Counted from the stretch's first letter, positions 30,086 to 41,427 are shown. The stretch: DNA of 64,000 bases from Pictodentalium vernedei (GCA_031216915.1 CM062291.1:35778484-35842483), one strand, 5' to 3'. Translations and numbers: made by a program. Notes: generated from the sequence alone by a model not told the origin.

Positions 30086-32115
30086 TGAGATTGTTTTATC
30101 TTTAGCAATACTTGTTGAATTAACGGCGCTGGAGGATACGCATATCCTATCATTCCGTCCCAAGGGATCGACAGAGCGTCTACTGCAAATGCTCTTGGAT
30201 CCGGACACGGAGACACATACGTCTGCAACTGATTGTTGAGATGTGTCGCAAATAAGTCTATCATTGGCCGTTCCCATTGGTAGCAAATCTGATTGAATAC
30301 TTGTTTGTTGAGAGTCCACTCCGACGGCAACAAGCGACCCTTTCGTGAAAGGGAGTCTGCTAGCACATTCAGACGACCCGGTATGTGACGGACCGAAAGA
30401 AGAACGTGATGTTCTAACGCAAACAGAAGGATTCTTTCCGTTAGATTGAACAACGGAACTGAATGAGTGCCTCCCTGATTCCGTATATACGCCACTACTG
30501 TCGCATTGTCGGATAGGATTTGGACATGAGCATCGTGAATAATGTCCATCCCGTGACGTAACGCAAGCCAAATTGACATCATTTCCTTGATGTTTATGTG
30601 CTTGCACAGGAATTGCGGATCCCAAAGACCCTGGCATCTCGAATCCGTTGGGATTAATGATGCACCCCAACCTGTTTGGCTGGCATCCGTCATAACGGTA
30701 AAACTCGGATCCGGCAACTGCAGCGGAACTCCTTGAGTTAACCACTGAATGTTTGCCCAAGTCTGAATCTCTTGTTTCACTTGATCTGACAAGAGAACGT
30801 CTACATCGAGCGAATGAATTTTCACACTCCAATTCTGAGTCAGGAAAATTTGAAGAGGACGTGTGCGTAGCCGCCCCATCGGAATGAGATCCGCGGCGGC
30901 TCCGCACAGACCTATCAGTCTCATAAATTCTCTCGTCGTGACTTTGTCTGCGTGCAGACAATAGCGAGCGTAACAACTGACTAATTTCGCTCTGGTTAAC
31001 GGCAGACGAACGAGATTGTTGTGCGCCTCGAAGCTCATTCCCAGATGAGTGAATGACTTGGACGGCACCAGATCCGACTTCTCCTCGTTTACTATAAAAC
31101 CGAGACGTCGGAGCAATAGAAGAAGATTCTGAACATCGTTCTGAAGCGTTAACTCATTGCCGTACCTCTGAAGAATGTCGTCCAGGTAGGCCGACGTTAC
31201 CGCAGACGAATGAGCTCGGAAGTAGATCATTACCGAGTTCATTACCCGAGTGAAAGCCCAGGGTGCTAGATTCAATCCGAAGCACATCGCTCGGAATTGA
31301 TACACCACTCCCAGGACTGCAAAGCGTAGATACTTTCGGAATGTCGGATGTACCATGACGTGAAAGTACGCATCTTTGAGATCTATGCTCGTAGCATAAT
31401 CGTTCACCCGAATACTCGCTCTGACCGATCGAATCGTCTCCATATAAAACTTCGGAGCGACGATCAGCTTGTTTATCCAGCTCAAATCTATGACTGGACG
31501 GAACGAGCCGTCTGGTTTCGGAACCAGAAACAGATGGCTGTAGAATCCCAGAGATTCCTGGTTTTCTACGACCTCTACCGCGTTCTTCATTAAAAGAGAC
31601 TGCACCTCTGATAACAGAGCGTCTCTTTTCTGTGGATTTGACGGAAGATGAGCCCACTTTGGACTTCGAGTTAATGGAGGCTTTCGTTTGAAGGATATCT
31701 TTAGACCTTCCGAAGTCACTCCTCTCACCCAAGGGTCGTCCGTAATCGACGCCCACTCTTGTGAAAAACTCGACAACCTTCCGCCAACCGGAACGCGATA
31801 GAGGTTTAAGCCATCACCTCCTGGACCTGCGAGGCCTGCGGTAGGAGAAACCACGTCTTCCACGACCCGCACCTCGCCTCGTCGACCTCGGGGCGTCCGA
31901 CCGATTGTCCCGGCCTGAAGGACATCCCGAACGAGAGTCGCTATCCTGACGGTCTCTCGAATAAGACCAAGAGGACGCACCGGAACCTCTATAGGAACCT
32001 CTCTTGGGCGCATTAGACCCAGAAGAGCCTGTCTTATTCGTGTCTGCTGTATCCGACTTTTTAGGAGCCGATCTGAACAACAGAGAATCATTAGCTTTCT
32101 TTTTAATTTTATCAT
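29824..32115 (-). CDS. DIRS reverse transcriptase / RNase H, copy 2
   Basis: 763 residues, the same length as copy 1. Catalytic YLDD and the RNase H residues in TDASQTGWGASL, NIKEMMS and SDNATVVAYIRNQGG are present. Changes against copy 1 are scattered and mostly conservative, for example VMTDAS for IMTDAS. The frame relation to Gag (+1) and the 3' overlap with the recombinase are the same. Confidence 0.93.
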   Translation of the reverse strand: MIKLKRKLMILCCSDRLLKSRIQQTRIRQALLGLMRPREVPIEVPVRPLGLIRETVRIATLVRDVLQAGTIGRTPRGRRGEVRVVEDVVSPTAGLAGPGGDGLNLYRVPVGGRLSSFSQEWASITDDPWVRGVTSEGLKISFKRKPPLTRSPKWAHLPSNPQKRDALLSEVQSLLMKNAVEVVENQESLGFYSHLFLVPKPDGSFRPVIDLSWINKLIVAPKFYMETIRSVRASIRVNDYATSIDLKDAYFHVMVHPTFRKYLRFAVLGVVYQFRAMCFGLNLAPWAFTRVMNSVMIYFRAHSSAVTSAYLDDILQRYGNELTLQNDVQNLLLLLRRLGFIVNEEKSDLVPSKSFTHLGMSFEAHNNLVRLPLTRAKLVSCYARYCLHADKVTTREFMRLIGLCGAAADLIPMGRLRTRPLQIFLTQNWSVKIHSLDVDVLLSDQVKQEIQTWANIQWLTQGVPLQLPDPSFTVMTDASQTGWGASLIPTDSRCQGLWDPQFLCKHINIKEMMSIWLALRHGMDIIHDAHVQILSDNATVVAYIRNQGGTHSVPLFNLTERILLFALEHHVLLSVRHIPGRLNVLADSLSRKGRLLPSEWTLNKQVFNQICYQWERPMIDLFATHLNNQLQTYVSPCPDPRAFAVDALSIPWDGMIGYAYPPAPLIQQVLLKIKQSQCKILLVASLSPQRPWINLLRCLLWDLPRKLPPREDLLSQGKSRQLHHNPQGLNLHVFPLCGPSCMASTLQDEQWTRFLTVGGPPLR

Positions 32116-33916
32116 AAATAGCGGAAAGCTTGCCGTCAAAGAGAAGTTCTCCTGAGACCGAAGCGACTCTAAGAGAGTTCTTCACCTTAGAATCCACTAG
32201 TGTGGATGTAGCTAGGGCTGCGTCACGTCTAACCAACTCCAGATTTGCCACTGAAAGGGCGGAGTTACACGTGGAATAAGCTACTGCCCTTGAAAGAAGT
32301 CTTAAAGAGGATTGTATATCCTGAAACTCTTCCCCTTGAAGGCGCAGTGATAACGCCTTAGTAAGGTGATCTGCGTAAGATAAGGCATCTAAATTGGCTC
32401 TGTTAGACGCAATAGCTGTTTCCAACACCGCGGTTGGAATAGAAGCCGACGACGGTAATGATAGCTCTAAGTCTTCCGCCTCGTCGTCCATACGCAGAGG
32501 AACTCTCGGTATACCCTGTCCTGCCGTATCGAATTTATTCCTTGCATTAATGAAAGGCAGGTTGAGAGTATTAGCGGACAAGAAACCTGCTTTCCCCGTC
32601 CTGGAAGCAAGTTTAAATATAGCGTTGTTCAATAATTCAAATGTTCTAGCAACATTATTGGACTGCGACGGAAACTCGGGAGCGATGTCCCTGAACCGCT
32701 CAAAAAATTCAGAGTCCAATGACGCTATAATTCTCTTGTCCGGAAGCGCAGCAGTCTGGCCCGACGGAACAACTTGAGGGAGAAAGTGCCGGATGAAGTC
32801 CATGGCAGCTTTATGTTGTTCCGAAAGGGATAGCTCCAAGTCATCCGTATCCCTTTCACCATCCGGTCGGACCTCACGATGTTCCCGGTCGTCCGCCCCC
32901 GATGCTTCGGCGGAGCGTACCGACCCAGCGCCGTCGGATAATTCTCGATCCGACACCGTTTCTGTCGGCTGCTGGGATGCTTCGATAAGCTGTGCTATCT
33001 GCACAAGAATGTCCGGCATCGAGACCTGCGGAGGCGCAGTCTTTCGCTGCTTCGCCGAGGGCAGCTCCGCATCAGATGGCTCCCGCATACTTTTCCTATG
33101 CGAACGTCCGGAGTCCATCGGTCTCGAATCCCTGGCTGCCGGATGGTGTGACCTGGTCGCCGAAGAATCCTTCATCGGCGAAGCTGGTAATATATCGGCG
33201 GTCACGCAGCCAAGGTGCGGTCGTGTGCGCTGACGAGAAGAGGAAGCCTTAACAGTCTCTGCAGACTGCTTATACAACGGAGCGTCCCGAGCGACGGACG
33301 TATGCTCCGCTAAAGACACATTTTGTACCACAACATCTGGTCCCAGATGTTGTTGTACGAGAGAGGGACCTCTCTCGCTCGCGGCCCGGCTGGACCTGGA
33401 CGAGCTAGGAACCGGACTAAAAGGCTTCCTCCGTTCTCGCTTACTATCCGCCGTCACTGGGTGTGCATCTATTATGTTTATAGTGCTCGCATCACCCAAA
33501 ATTTCCTCTTGGACCGCATCGGACGAACCCGGCTGCCGAACCATTCGGTGAATGGACGCTACACCGGGCGAGCTAGCGGACGACATTTGTCTAATCTCCA
33601 TGAGCACTTTTGCCGCTAGCTCTGAATTCATTTGTGACGACGGACGCACACTTGTAGAAGATAACATGGAAACATCACCCTGTTCTGGTTCCTCTGAAAT
33701 AGAAACTGAGAGAGTAGAGTGACCTTGTGGAGAAAGAGCCGGCATCGCTCTTTCTCCAGAAACAACATATCGTGACACACGTTTCCAATGTTTCTCATCC
33801 CAATGTTCACATATAGGACAGGGATTAATGCGAGAACACTGACTACAATTAATACAATGATCATGAAAGTCAGAGGAAGATTTCTTCCTATTACAATTTG
33901 AACAACGTCCCTTCAT
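31814..33916 (-). CDS. DIRS Gag-like protein, copy 2
   Basis: 700 residues from the equivalent ATG (33916). It keeps the N-terminal Cys cluster and the Arg/Gly/Ser tail. Compared with copy 1 there are a few dozen substitutions, many in the Ser-rich middle and in the tail (for example SGSNAPKRGSYRG against SGSYPPKRGAYRG), and no frameshift. Equal length in both copies supports the chosen start. Confidence 0.85.
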   Translation of the reverse strand: MKGRCSNCNRKKSSSDFHDHCINCSQCSRINPCPICEHWDEKHWKRVSRYVVSGERAMPALSPQGHSTLSVSISEEPEQGDVSMLSSTSVRPSSQMNSELAAKVLMEIRQMSSASSPGVASIHRMVRQPGSSDAVQEEILGDASTINIIDAHPVTADSKRERRKPFSPVPSSSRSSRAASERGPSLVQQHLGPDVVVQNVSLAEHTSVARDAPLYKQSAETVKASSSRQRTRPHLGCVTADILPASPMKDSSATRSHHPAARDSRPMDSGRSHRKSMREPSDAELPSAKQRKTAPPQVSMPDILVQIAQLIEASQQPTETVSDRELSDGAGSVRSAEASGADDREHREVRPDGERDTDDLELSLSEQHKAAMDFIRHFLPQVVPSGQTAALPDKRIIASLDSEFFERFRDIAPEFPSQSNNVARTFELLNNAIFKLASRTGKAGFLSANTLNLPFINARNKFDTAGQGIPRVPLRMDDEAEDLELSLPSSASIPTAVLETAIASNRANLDALSYADHLTKALSLRLQGEEFQDIQSSLRLLSRAVAYSTCNSALSVANLELVRRDAALATSTLVDSKVKNSLRVASVSGELLFDGKLSAIYDKIKKKANDSLLFRSAPKKSDTADTNKTGSSGSNAPKRGSYRGSGASSWSYSRDRQDSDSRSGCPSGRDNRSDAPRSTRRGAGRGRRGFSYRRPRRSRR

Positions 33917-34803
33917 TGTGAAAGAACAACAATAAGTCCTAGTTACTCGCAAAAACCCCTGACACAAAGATACATAATAACATGATCCATTAATAAATGA
34001 AAAAACAATTGCAAAACAAAATAATTTTGAAAAAATATTTTTTCAGAGAAGCCCAAGTTGCTGAAAAGTAACGTTGAGCCCCGATTGATCCGATGGCAAA
34101 GTGTGGTCAAAAATTTTAAATTTATATAAAATAATTAATGAGACACTTTCGGATAATATAAATGTATCTTATAATGAGATAAACTACCACAAAGGCAAAC
34201 AGCCCCCCTCAAAAAAGGCTGTTGCCAATGAAAACAAACAGTGTAAACACACTAGAAAACATGACTCCAGGCACTGAAAAAACTGGCCCGGAATCAGTCA
34301 TCAATTACACTCTATCTGATGCAAAACAGAGACTCCCAGGGGAGAATCTGTAGAACATCAGATGGAAGATGCAGAACACAAACGTTATACACCCATGGGT
34401 GAAAACGTAACTATGGGGAAAATAACAGAAAACATTCTGTAACCAAGCAACTCTCCCAGGAAATTTTAGAAATGAAATTTCTCAAAAATATGCCAAAAGC
34501 ATGGGAGAAATGCCAGGGGGGACTTTAGAAGGCTAGGGGAGAGGAAACACTGAATAAGCAGTGCAACAATTAGCAAGAATGACAACAAGAGGCCCATGCC
34601 TCGAAAATAGGCAACTTAACATAATTTCATCAAAAAATTTTAAGTACAGCCCTGATTATTTTTTTGCCACTTCTTTTTCCTCTCCTCCTTCTATCCTCCT
34701 TAGAATCACATTTTCTCCAAAAATTACGTGTCTGGCATCCTTCAAACTGAGATTTACAAGCACAAAGATCAGTGAGATGTTGACTGATGAAGGGCCAAAC
34801 AGA

Positions 34804-34992
34804 GAATGATAATTGGCGCCAATTTCGGGACGACTGCGTCACTGCGCATGCGCAGTAGATGCGTAGTATGGAGGTCCTTTAGGACATGATTTCTTTTTGT
34901 TTTGGATGCAAATTTTGGGGACTGGGGGGCAAAATTTGTGTTTGGCCCTGGTTTTGTTGGAGTTAGCACCAGCTAAGTCTGGGTCATTGGTA
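34804..34992. repeat. DIRS copy 2 inverted terminal repeat, right
   Basis: Promoter-side repeat, partner of 27914-28103. It keeps the complete palindrome ACTGCGCATGCGCAGT. Confidence 0.93.
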
Positions 34993-36275
34993 CAGTATAA
35001 AAATACATATATTGCATGCACAATATATTGTACAATGGAAATAGAATTATTAAAACAACATTATTTGTAAACTTGTTCTTTATTTATTGACAGGTAAGTA
35101 TTATTTTCCTTCTCAAACTGACATGTCTGACGAACTGACCAATCAAATTTTTGTTTTCAAAACGTGTGCTTTCATTAGACTCCTTCAAGATTTGGAAAGA
35201 GAAAAACCCACCAATTTATGTTGAACTGACCTTAAATGACGACAGTAATGAAAGGGTCCGATAAATAAATCCATATAATGCAGTATAAACCATGCACCAG
35301 CAACAGAACAGTGTAATTATTGCTTTGAATAAACATATTCAGTGCACTGAACACAAACAAAATTTTCCAATATTAAAAATAAAACAAACGACAATGAGGT
35401 CAACACATGCTACTGCAGGGTTTCACAAAAATTAACACATGGACCCAAACACTGTCAAAGCATACCGGTTTTCAATATTATTTTTTGATAAACATCAGCA
35501 GTGTATGTGGGGAGAGCATGCTTCCAAAAACAAAAATAGAAAATACGGGAGGAACTGTGGAGCTAATACCAGTCATTATTTTTTAAAAATTAATTTTGTA
35601 TTCGCATTTATAAAATGTAGCATTTTGCATTGCACATCTGGTGCGGTGGGGGGATGGGGGGGGGGGAGATATTTCTAAATCAATAATTTAAACTTGTATG
35701 TCAATAATTCGTATTCGTCCTTCTAAATAATAGCAACTGGTTTGGGGGTGGGCCATACAGGCTTGGAGCCAATATACGCACCACTCAAAAATTGTTTGCA
35801 TTTCATCACTTTTGAATGGCTACGTTGGTCCGTTTTGAAAACACTGAAGCCAGCTCAGGTTTTTTATCTAACAGTAACAACACAAGCACATGGCTTAATT
35901 ACTGTTCAACATAATTTGTGGAAACATCAAAACTTTTCAAGTACCGGTAGATCAAAAGTGATTTCTTCTCAGGGATTTATTGGGAAAGTAAATAAAAACA
36001 GAACAAACAATCGGAAACTTTTCATTTCATTCATTCGGTATGTTCATTTTATTCATTTATGCTGATGATTAAAGTCGCCATATTGAACAGCTATTTTATC
36101 TTTCCCATTTCCGAGGTACCCCCACCGTTCGTGTACAATAAATTTATTAACCGATGCAGTGTGTTTTACAAAATTTCCACCCACATTTGCTGTCCACGTG
36201 TATTTTGGCCATTTTTGGACCCTGGAAAATTTAATTATTTTTTGGCGTCCGAAAATTTAGATGAAATACGGTATT

Positions 36276-36955
36276 AAAAAAGTTCCAAAGTGCTGAACAA
36301 CATGAAAGAAACATAAATACACAGAATATGGGATTAATCAACATCATTTTTAAATAGAAAGATTTTAGCTTTGATTTGAAAACTGGAAGAGATTGGGCCA
36401 TTTTCACAGATTCAGGTAACATATTGAAAAGTCTTGGAGCATTTTAAATAAAGGAACACCCCTATATGATACAAGGTCATATATGGGCTGTTCCAGTAGG
36501 TTATGGCATGAGGAGCGAAGTGAGCATTTTGGTGCATACACTTTGACTAACTCAGAAACATAAGAAGGCTCTACGTTTGCTTGTGTTTTATAGGTGATCA
36601 GAATAATTTTGAAGTCTATTCTGGCTGCAATAGGGAGCCAATGAAGATTCATTAACCCTTTACCTAACATGAAAAGCAGACGACACTTGCAAAAAAAAAT
36701 CTTGAATAACTAATTTTTTTCATTTTTTGTCTCAAAAACATAGGTTATGACCCCTCATTGGAACGAGCTCGACGAGCTCGTTCCAAAGAGGGGTCATAAC
36801 CTATGTTTTTGAGACAAAAAATGAAAAAATAATGAAAATTAATTGGCGATTTTTGAGAATAGCGCTGGCCGGTTTTGGCCGTTACGTTGGGTAAAGGGTT
36901 AACTGAGGAGTAATGTGTTTTATTACCAACACTAGAAAGGGAAAAAGGAGTTGAT
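36276..36955 (-). pseudogene. LINE (CR1/L2-like) RT C-terminal fragment, interrupted
   Basis: On the minus strand the frame reads KHITPQLMNLHWLPIAARID, then PSYVSELVKVYAPKCSLRSS, and after a frameshift APRLFNMLPESVKMAQSLPV and FKSKLKSFYL. This is the tail typical of CR1/L2-type LINE polymerases (LHWLP, PSYL..L, LRSS, LPxSV, FKSxLKxxL). A TTAA MITE (36656-36898) splits the ITPQ-LMNLHW junction, and the 3' tail is separated by the element ending at 36275. It is 5' truncated and dead. Confidence 0.8.
36656..36898. mobile_element. TTAA palindromic MITE (subfamily A) inside a LINE
   Basis: 243 bp between TTAA at 36652-36655 and 36899-36902. Removing it with one TTAA restores the LINE frame across Gln-Leu-Met. 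The central palindrome contains CGAGCTCGACGAGCTCG. Confidence 0.93.
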
Positions 36956-37101
36956 TTACACTGCACAAGTTTTGTTACAACGACTAGGCAATAGACTTGA
37001 AATTTTTGAAAATTTGCTTCGAATTTCGAGTTGATTCAAAATTTTCAGCAAATATTCAATTCAAAATTTGATTCAAGTCAATATGTGGTATTCACAGGGC
37101 C

Positions 37102-37317
37102 TACAGAACAAGTCAAAATAAGTTGTAGGATAACCACTATAAACTATGTATCTTTTTCTTCATACACTGATCAGACTAGAATCTGACATCATTTTCTGGA
37201 AAGCTCTTACTGAGAGCCTTCCAGAAAATGATGTCAGATTCTGATTTTATCAGTGCAGAAGCAGCAATATACTTAGTTTATTGTGGTTATGCTACAACTT
37301 ATTTTGACTTGTACTGT
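37102..37317. mobile_element. Foldback element with nested hairpin
   Basis: Outer arms ACAAGTCAAAATAAGTTGTA and TACAACTTATTTTGACTTGT (one arm with a small interruption). The inner hairpin is CTGACATCATTTTCTGGAA / TTCCAGAAAATGATGTCAG. Confidence 0.75.
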
Positions 37318-37810
37318 ACCTGTTACTAAGTAGGTTATAGAGCAAACTCTTGTTAAATGAATAAACAATCTTGTAATCTGTTGAAGAATTACTCTTGCTT
37401 CAACTGAATTACCCACATTTATAGACATTTTGGCCTCAATAAAGGCATTTAAGGCTTAAAAAGTTAAAAATCTGTTTCACAGCCCCCCCCCCCCCCAACC
37501 CCCGCATGGTCCTTTTGGCTGCGCATTCTTTCTATTTATAACCAATGCAAACTTAAAAAAATAAAAATTAAATGGTTTATGTCTGATATTTACCAAAGTT
37601 AATTTTTTTTATATAAATTTGTCCCTTGAGTGCAACAAGGTATGAAATACACCACCACCCATGCTATTCTGTAGCCTGCATGCAATTTTACAAAAAATGT
37701 CCTGAGAAACAGAAGATCTACTTTGTGGGGCTTAATCTATTTTATCTAGTTAGACAGAGATCAATGGATATATAATAAAATAGATGCGGAGTTTATAACC
37801 AGAAGATAAA
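37318..37810. other. UBR5 intron, dispersed repeats
   Basis: 37410-37620 is an inverted relative of 15370-15560, including a C-run. 37600-37740 resembles, inverted, 7740-7990. No gene was seen. Confidence 0.45.
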
Positions 37811-37816
37811 ATGAAA

Positions 37817-39640
37817 GTGTCAATGACACTGTAGCTCAACTTGTCAAGACAAAGACATGTACATGTATAGTATGTGACACAGCAATGACAAACATCTAGG
37901 TAATGACCTGATAACAAAGGTACATATAAAGTATTGTAATGGTCTGTACATAAATACTGAGCGTTGCCTGTAACAAATGTATAGGTAAAGTATTGTAAAG
38001 GTGGGTGACAGTCAGATGCAAAACTAGAAAAAATCTTTGAGTCCCAGAGTGGGTCTGATTGAACCCCAAAATATTTGTTCTCATAGCACAGTGATAACAA
38101 ATGCACCCCAAAACACACTCACTCCTGTCCCAAGGTGAAAACCAAGGTACCCAAGAAGTTTCGTGAAGATCAGTTCACAAATATGAGCTGTGTAGAAGTT
38201 GTGACAAAAAACTGATTGGACCTAATTTAGGTACAAAATGGCCACTGGCAGCCATCTTGAATTTTGGACCGCGCCCAGAAACACTCGTTCTCGTCCCAAG
38301 GTGATAACAAAGGTACCCAAGAAGTTTTGTGAAGATCGGTTCATAAATACAGCCTCTAGCCCGAGCCGTATTGACATGTGCACTTACAGAGTTTAAATAG
38401 CACTGAATAAATCAAAGTTCATCTAATTTGCATAATTTCTGCACGAGAAAAAAACCCGTACTATATGTGATGTATTCCATGTTACTAAACATTCATACAA
38501 AAATTTATTCAAATCAGAACTTTCATACAGAAGTTCTGTACAAAAGACTGATTGCACTAATTTTGGTACAAAATGGCTGCTGGTGGCCATCTTGAATTTC
38601 GCACCACACCCAAAAACACTCGTTCTCATCCCACGGTAATAACAAAGGTACCCAAGAAGTTTCGTAAAGATCGGTTCATAAATACGGCATCTAGCCTGAG
38701 CCGTATAGAAGTTGTGTACAAAAAACTGATTAGACCTAATTTCGATACAAAATGGCCACTGGCAGCCATCTTGAATTTTGGACCGCACCCAGAAACACTC
38801 GTTCTCGTCCCAAGGTGATAACAAAGGTACCCAAGACGTTTCGTGAAGATCGGTTCATAAATACAGACTCTAGCCCGAGCCGTATTGACATGTGTACTTA
38901 CTGTGTGTAAGCAGCACTGAAAGAATCAAAGTTCATCTAATTTGCATAATTTCTGCACGAGAAAAAAACCCGTATTATATGTGATGTATCCCATGGTACT
39001 AAACATTCACACAAAAAATTATTCAAATCAGCGCTTTCAAATGGAAGTTCTGTGCAAAAATCTGATTGCACCAAATTTCGTACAAAATGGCTGCTATCGG
39101 CCATCTTGAATTTCGGACCGGACCCCAAAACACTCGTTCTCGTCCCACGGTGATAACAAAGGTACCCAAGAAGTTTCGTAAAGATCGGTTCATAAATACG
39201 GCCTCTAGCCCGAGCCGTATTGGCATTTGCACTTACAGTGCTGAAAGTAACACCAAAAAACATCAAAGTTAGTCTAATTTGCATAATTTACGCACGAGAA
39301 AAAAACCCGTATTATATGTGATGTATCCCATGGAACTAAACATTCATACAAAAAATTATTCAAAACAGAGCTTTCATATGGAAGTTCTGTACAAAAAACA
39401 GATTTCTGCATCGTCGGTACAAAATGGCAGCTGGCAGCCATCTTGAATTTTGGACCGCACCCAAAAACACTCGTTCTCGTCCCACAGTCATAACAAAGGT
39501 ACCCAAGAAGTTTCGTAAAGATCGGTTCATAAATACGACCTCTAGCCCAAGCCGTATCCAATTGTTGACGGACAGACGGCCAGACGGACGACGGGCCATG
39601 GCATAAGCTCAAATTTGGCTTCGCCAAAGTTGAGCTAAAA
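37817..39640 (+). mobile_element. Composite tandem element, copy 2
   Basis: The same ends as the copies at 21681 and 58216: hairpin GTGTCAATGACAC with arm TAGCTCAACTTG at 5', and AAATTTGGCTTCGCCAAAG then TTGAGCTAAAA at 3'. Core units start at about 38235, 38573, 38752, 39087 and 39424. A GACGGACAGACGGCCAGACG tract precedes the 3' hairpin. Confidence 0.75.
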
Positions 39641-39765
39641 ATTACCTAATTTCTGTTCAGTCAAAATGCCTATTAAATGAATTACCCTTCTCGACAAAGT
39701 GGGAATTCATTAATAGGGTGACACTGTACAATTACCGGGTAATTAATTACATAAATTAAACATAC

Positions 39766-39847
39766 TTTGGTCAGCATCTATTGCATTCAACACATTCTTT
39801 ACTTTCTCTACATCACATCTCAGAATAAATGGTAGCAGATACTGGTG
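39766..39847 (-). CDS. UBR5: UBR5 exon
   Basis: This exon is 82 bp: 27 codons plus one base. The acceptor is TTTTTAG before CACCAG and the donor is CAAA then GTATG. It encodes HQYLLPFILRCDVEKVKN followed by VLNAIDADQ. The vertebrate counterpart is the helical stretch with HILRCDYEACRQYLM. It enters in phase 0 from the exon at 60109-59918, and its last base (A) plus the first two bases (GT) of the next exon make a Ser codon. It is too short to stand out as an open frame and is recognised by splice signals and homology. Confidence 0.87.
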
Positions 39848-41095
39848 CTAAAAAGTAGAAAAAACAAGAAAATTAGTAAAACTAATGAATGCTCCCTGAC
39901 AGTCAACTTAGTTATCAAGTAGATTTGTAAAATTGGCCCCCCCCCCCCCCCCCCACCTCTCCCACCCACCCCAGTTGGGAAATCATATGGCACATGTCTT
40001 GGAAATGCAAGGACTGCAACTCTAGCAGAAAATTGTGAAAAATATACAGGCTACTTTTTTATAACACATGCAGGATTGGCTTATCACAAGGATCCCTCGT
40101 ACCAAATTTCATTGAAATCCATCCACTTAGTGTGGAGATAATGCCGTGGATAGAAAAAAAAATCATGAAAAATTTACAAAGTAAGGACAGTAACTCTGGT
40201 GAAAAATATGCAGGAGTGGCTAGGTACACCCAAAAATTTGATTCAAAATAGTCCCCATGATTCAATTCGATTTCAATTGTACGAATTCGCAAAATATATG
40301 AAACGTCGAGATGTTCTGAAAATCAAAAGAAATGTCTCCTCTTGAGCTCTTCTTCTATCATCAGGTCTCCTGTACAGGAGGAGGGGTCGGGGGGGGGGGG
40401 GGGGGGGTCGGGGGTGATGGTTGTCCTGTACAGGAGACCTGCTGATAAAAAAAAGAGTTCAAGTAGGTTCCATTTATGAAATTACATTGATTCTGTTCTG
40501 GAATATTATGCTTTTTTGCTTGATGTGCATGATACTTGGGTGAAGACTGACAATATTTTCTGTTGTGAGAAGATGCCATATCCACAACTTGAAAAATGGT
40601 GAGTTTCAATTAGAAAATCGATTCAATTCAACCTGAAATTTGAGGTTCGCCGGGCCCTATTAAAAATGGCATATATCAAACATTAAAACAACTTGAAACA
40701 GCAGTGTGGAAGAAAAACATTTTTCCAATGTTCTCCATTGGACATGGTGGTAAAATCTGAGGTGCCCCATGATGCCTTACATAATTATGATCTGAGGTGC
40801 GTGATTTTAAAAAAAAAAGCACGTAAATCATGTTATATAATGAACATGAAAGCATTTGAAGCAGTGGTTTGGGAGAAGACTTTTTAATGTTTTGGCAATT
40901 ACTCCGAGTAAGATACGAGAAGAGTTCAGATTCATGATTGAAGAAAAAATATGGCAATACATTTGGACAATTTCAATGCTTCAGTTGATATTTCAGATGA
41001 CAGACATTTCGGGCGAATAATTCAAATGTCAAAAATGTGCTTAGATGTCCCAATAATGTATAGATGCCAATAAAAGTACAGGACACTTTCGACAT
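39848..41095. other. UBR5 intron with a long G-looped hairpin
   Basis: 40362-40379 and 40424-40441 are perfect 18-bp inverted arms (CAGGTCTCCTGTACAGGA) around a G-rich loop. C-run at 39937-39954. No exon was recognised. Confidence 0.55.
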
Positions 41096-41427
41096 CCAGT
41101 GTCACCTCGTGTAGGAGACTTGGAGAGTTTCATGCCTGGAGGAAGTCAGAGTACCCCGGAGGGAACCATGGGACAGTGGCAAATAACTGTCAGACTCCTC
41201 AATGTACGAACGCCGCACAAGCAGGGTTATCATTGGCTGAAGGCAAATGCTCCATCGAGGTGCAGGATGCCTTAGTACACAGAGTCAGCATGCCAAACAA
41301 TGGCAATTAGGATTAAATGCCTTGGCGAGGACACAACGCAGTTGCCCGTGCTGGCAGGGATCAAACCATAGACCCTTCGGATTGAAGTCCAATACTGTTA
41401 TACTGTAACCAGAACCATCCTGCCCCC
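41096..41427 (-). mobile_element. tRNA-headed SINE
   Basis: On the minus strand a tRNA-like head (GGCAGGATGGTTCTGGTTAC..., B box GGTTTGATCCC at 41357-41367) is followed by GTTGTGTCCTCGCCAAGGC, TGTGTACTAAGGCATCCTGC and TAACCCTGCTTGTGCGGC. The body matches the SINE at 62260-62660. The poly-A end is missing or diverged. Confidence 0.65.

Larger units (their letters stand above)
27876..35004 (-). mobile_element. DIRS retrotransposon, copy 2 (intact frames)
   Basis: A 7,129-bp copy, almost identical to copy 1 along its whole length, with the same GTT...AAT ends, inverted terminal repeats, internal complementary region and three open frames. No target duplication is seen: the flanks read TATGTTAAAA on the left and ACATATATTG on the right. 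The small divergence from copy 1 and the open frames point to recent transposition of both. Confidence 0.95.
27655..36275. mobile_element. Element with 29-bp terminal inverted repeats hosting DIRS copy 2
   Basis: 27655-27683 (AATACCGTATTTCATC...) and 36247-36275 are perfect 29-bp inverted repeats. Without the DIRS the element is about 1,492 bp. It breaks a LINE 3' tail. No transposase was recognised in 27684-27875 or 35005-36246. The superfamily is unknown. Confidence 0.65.
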
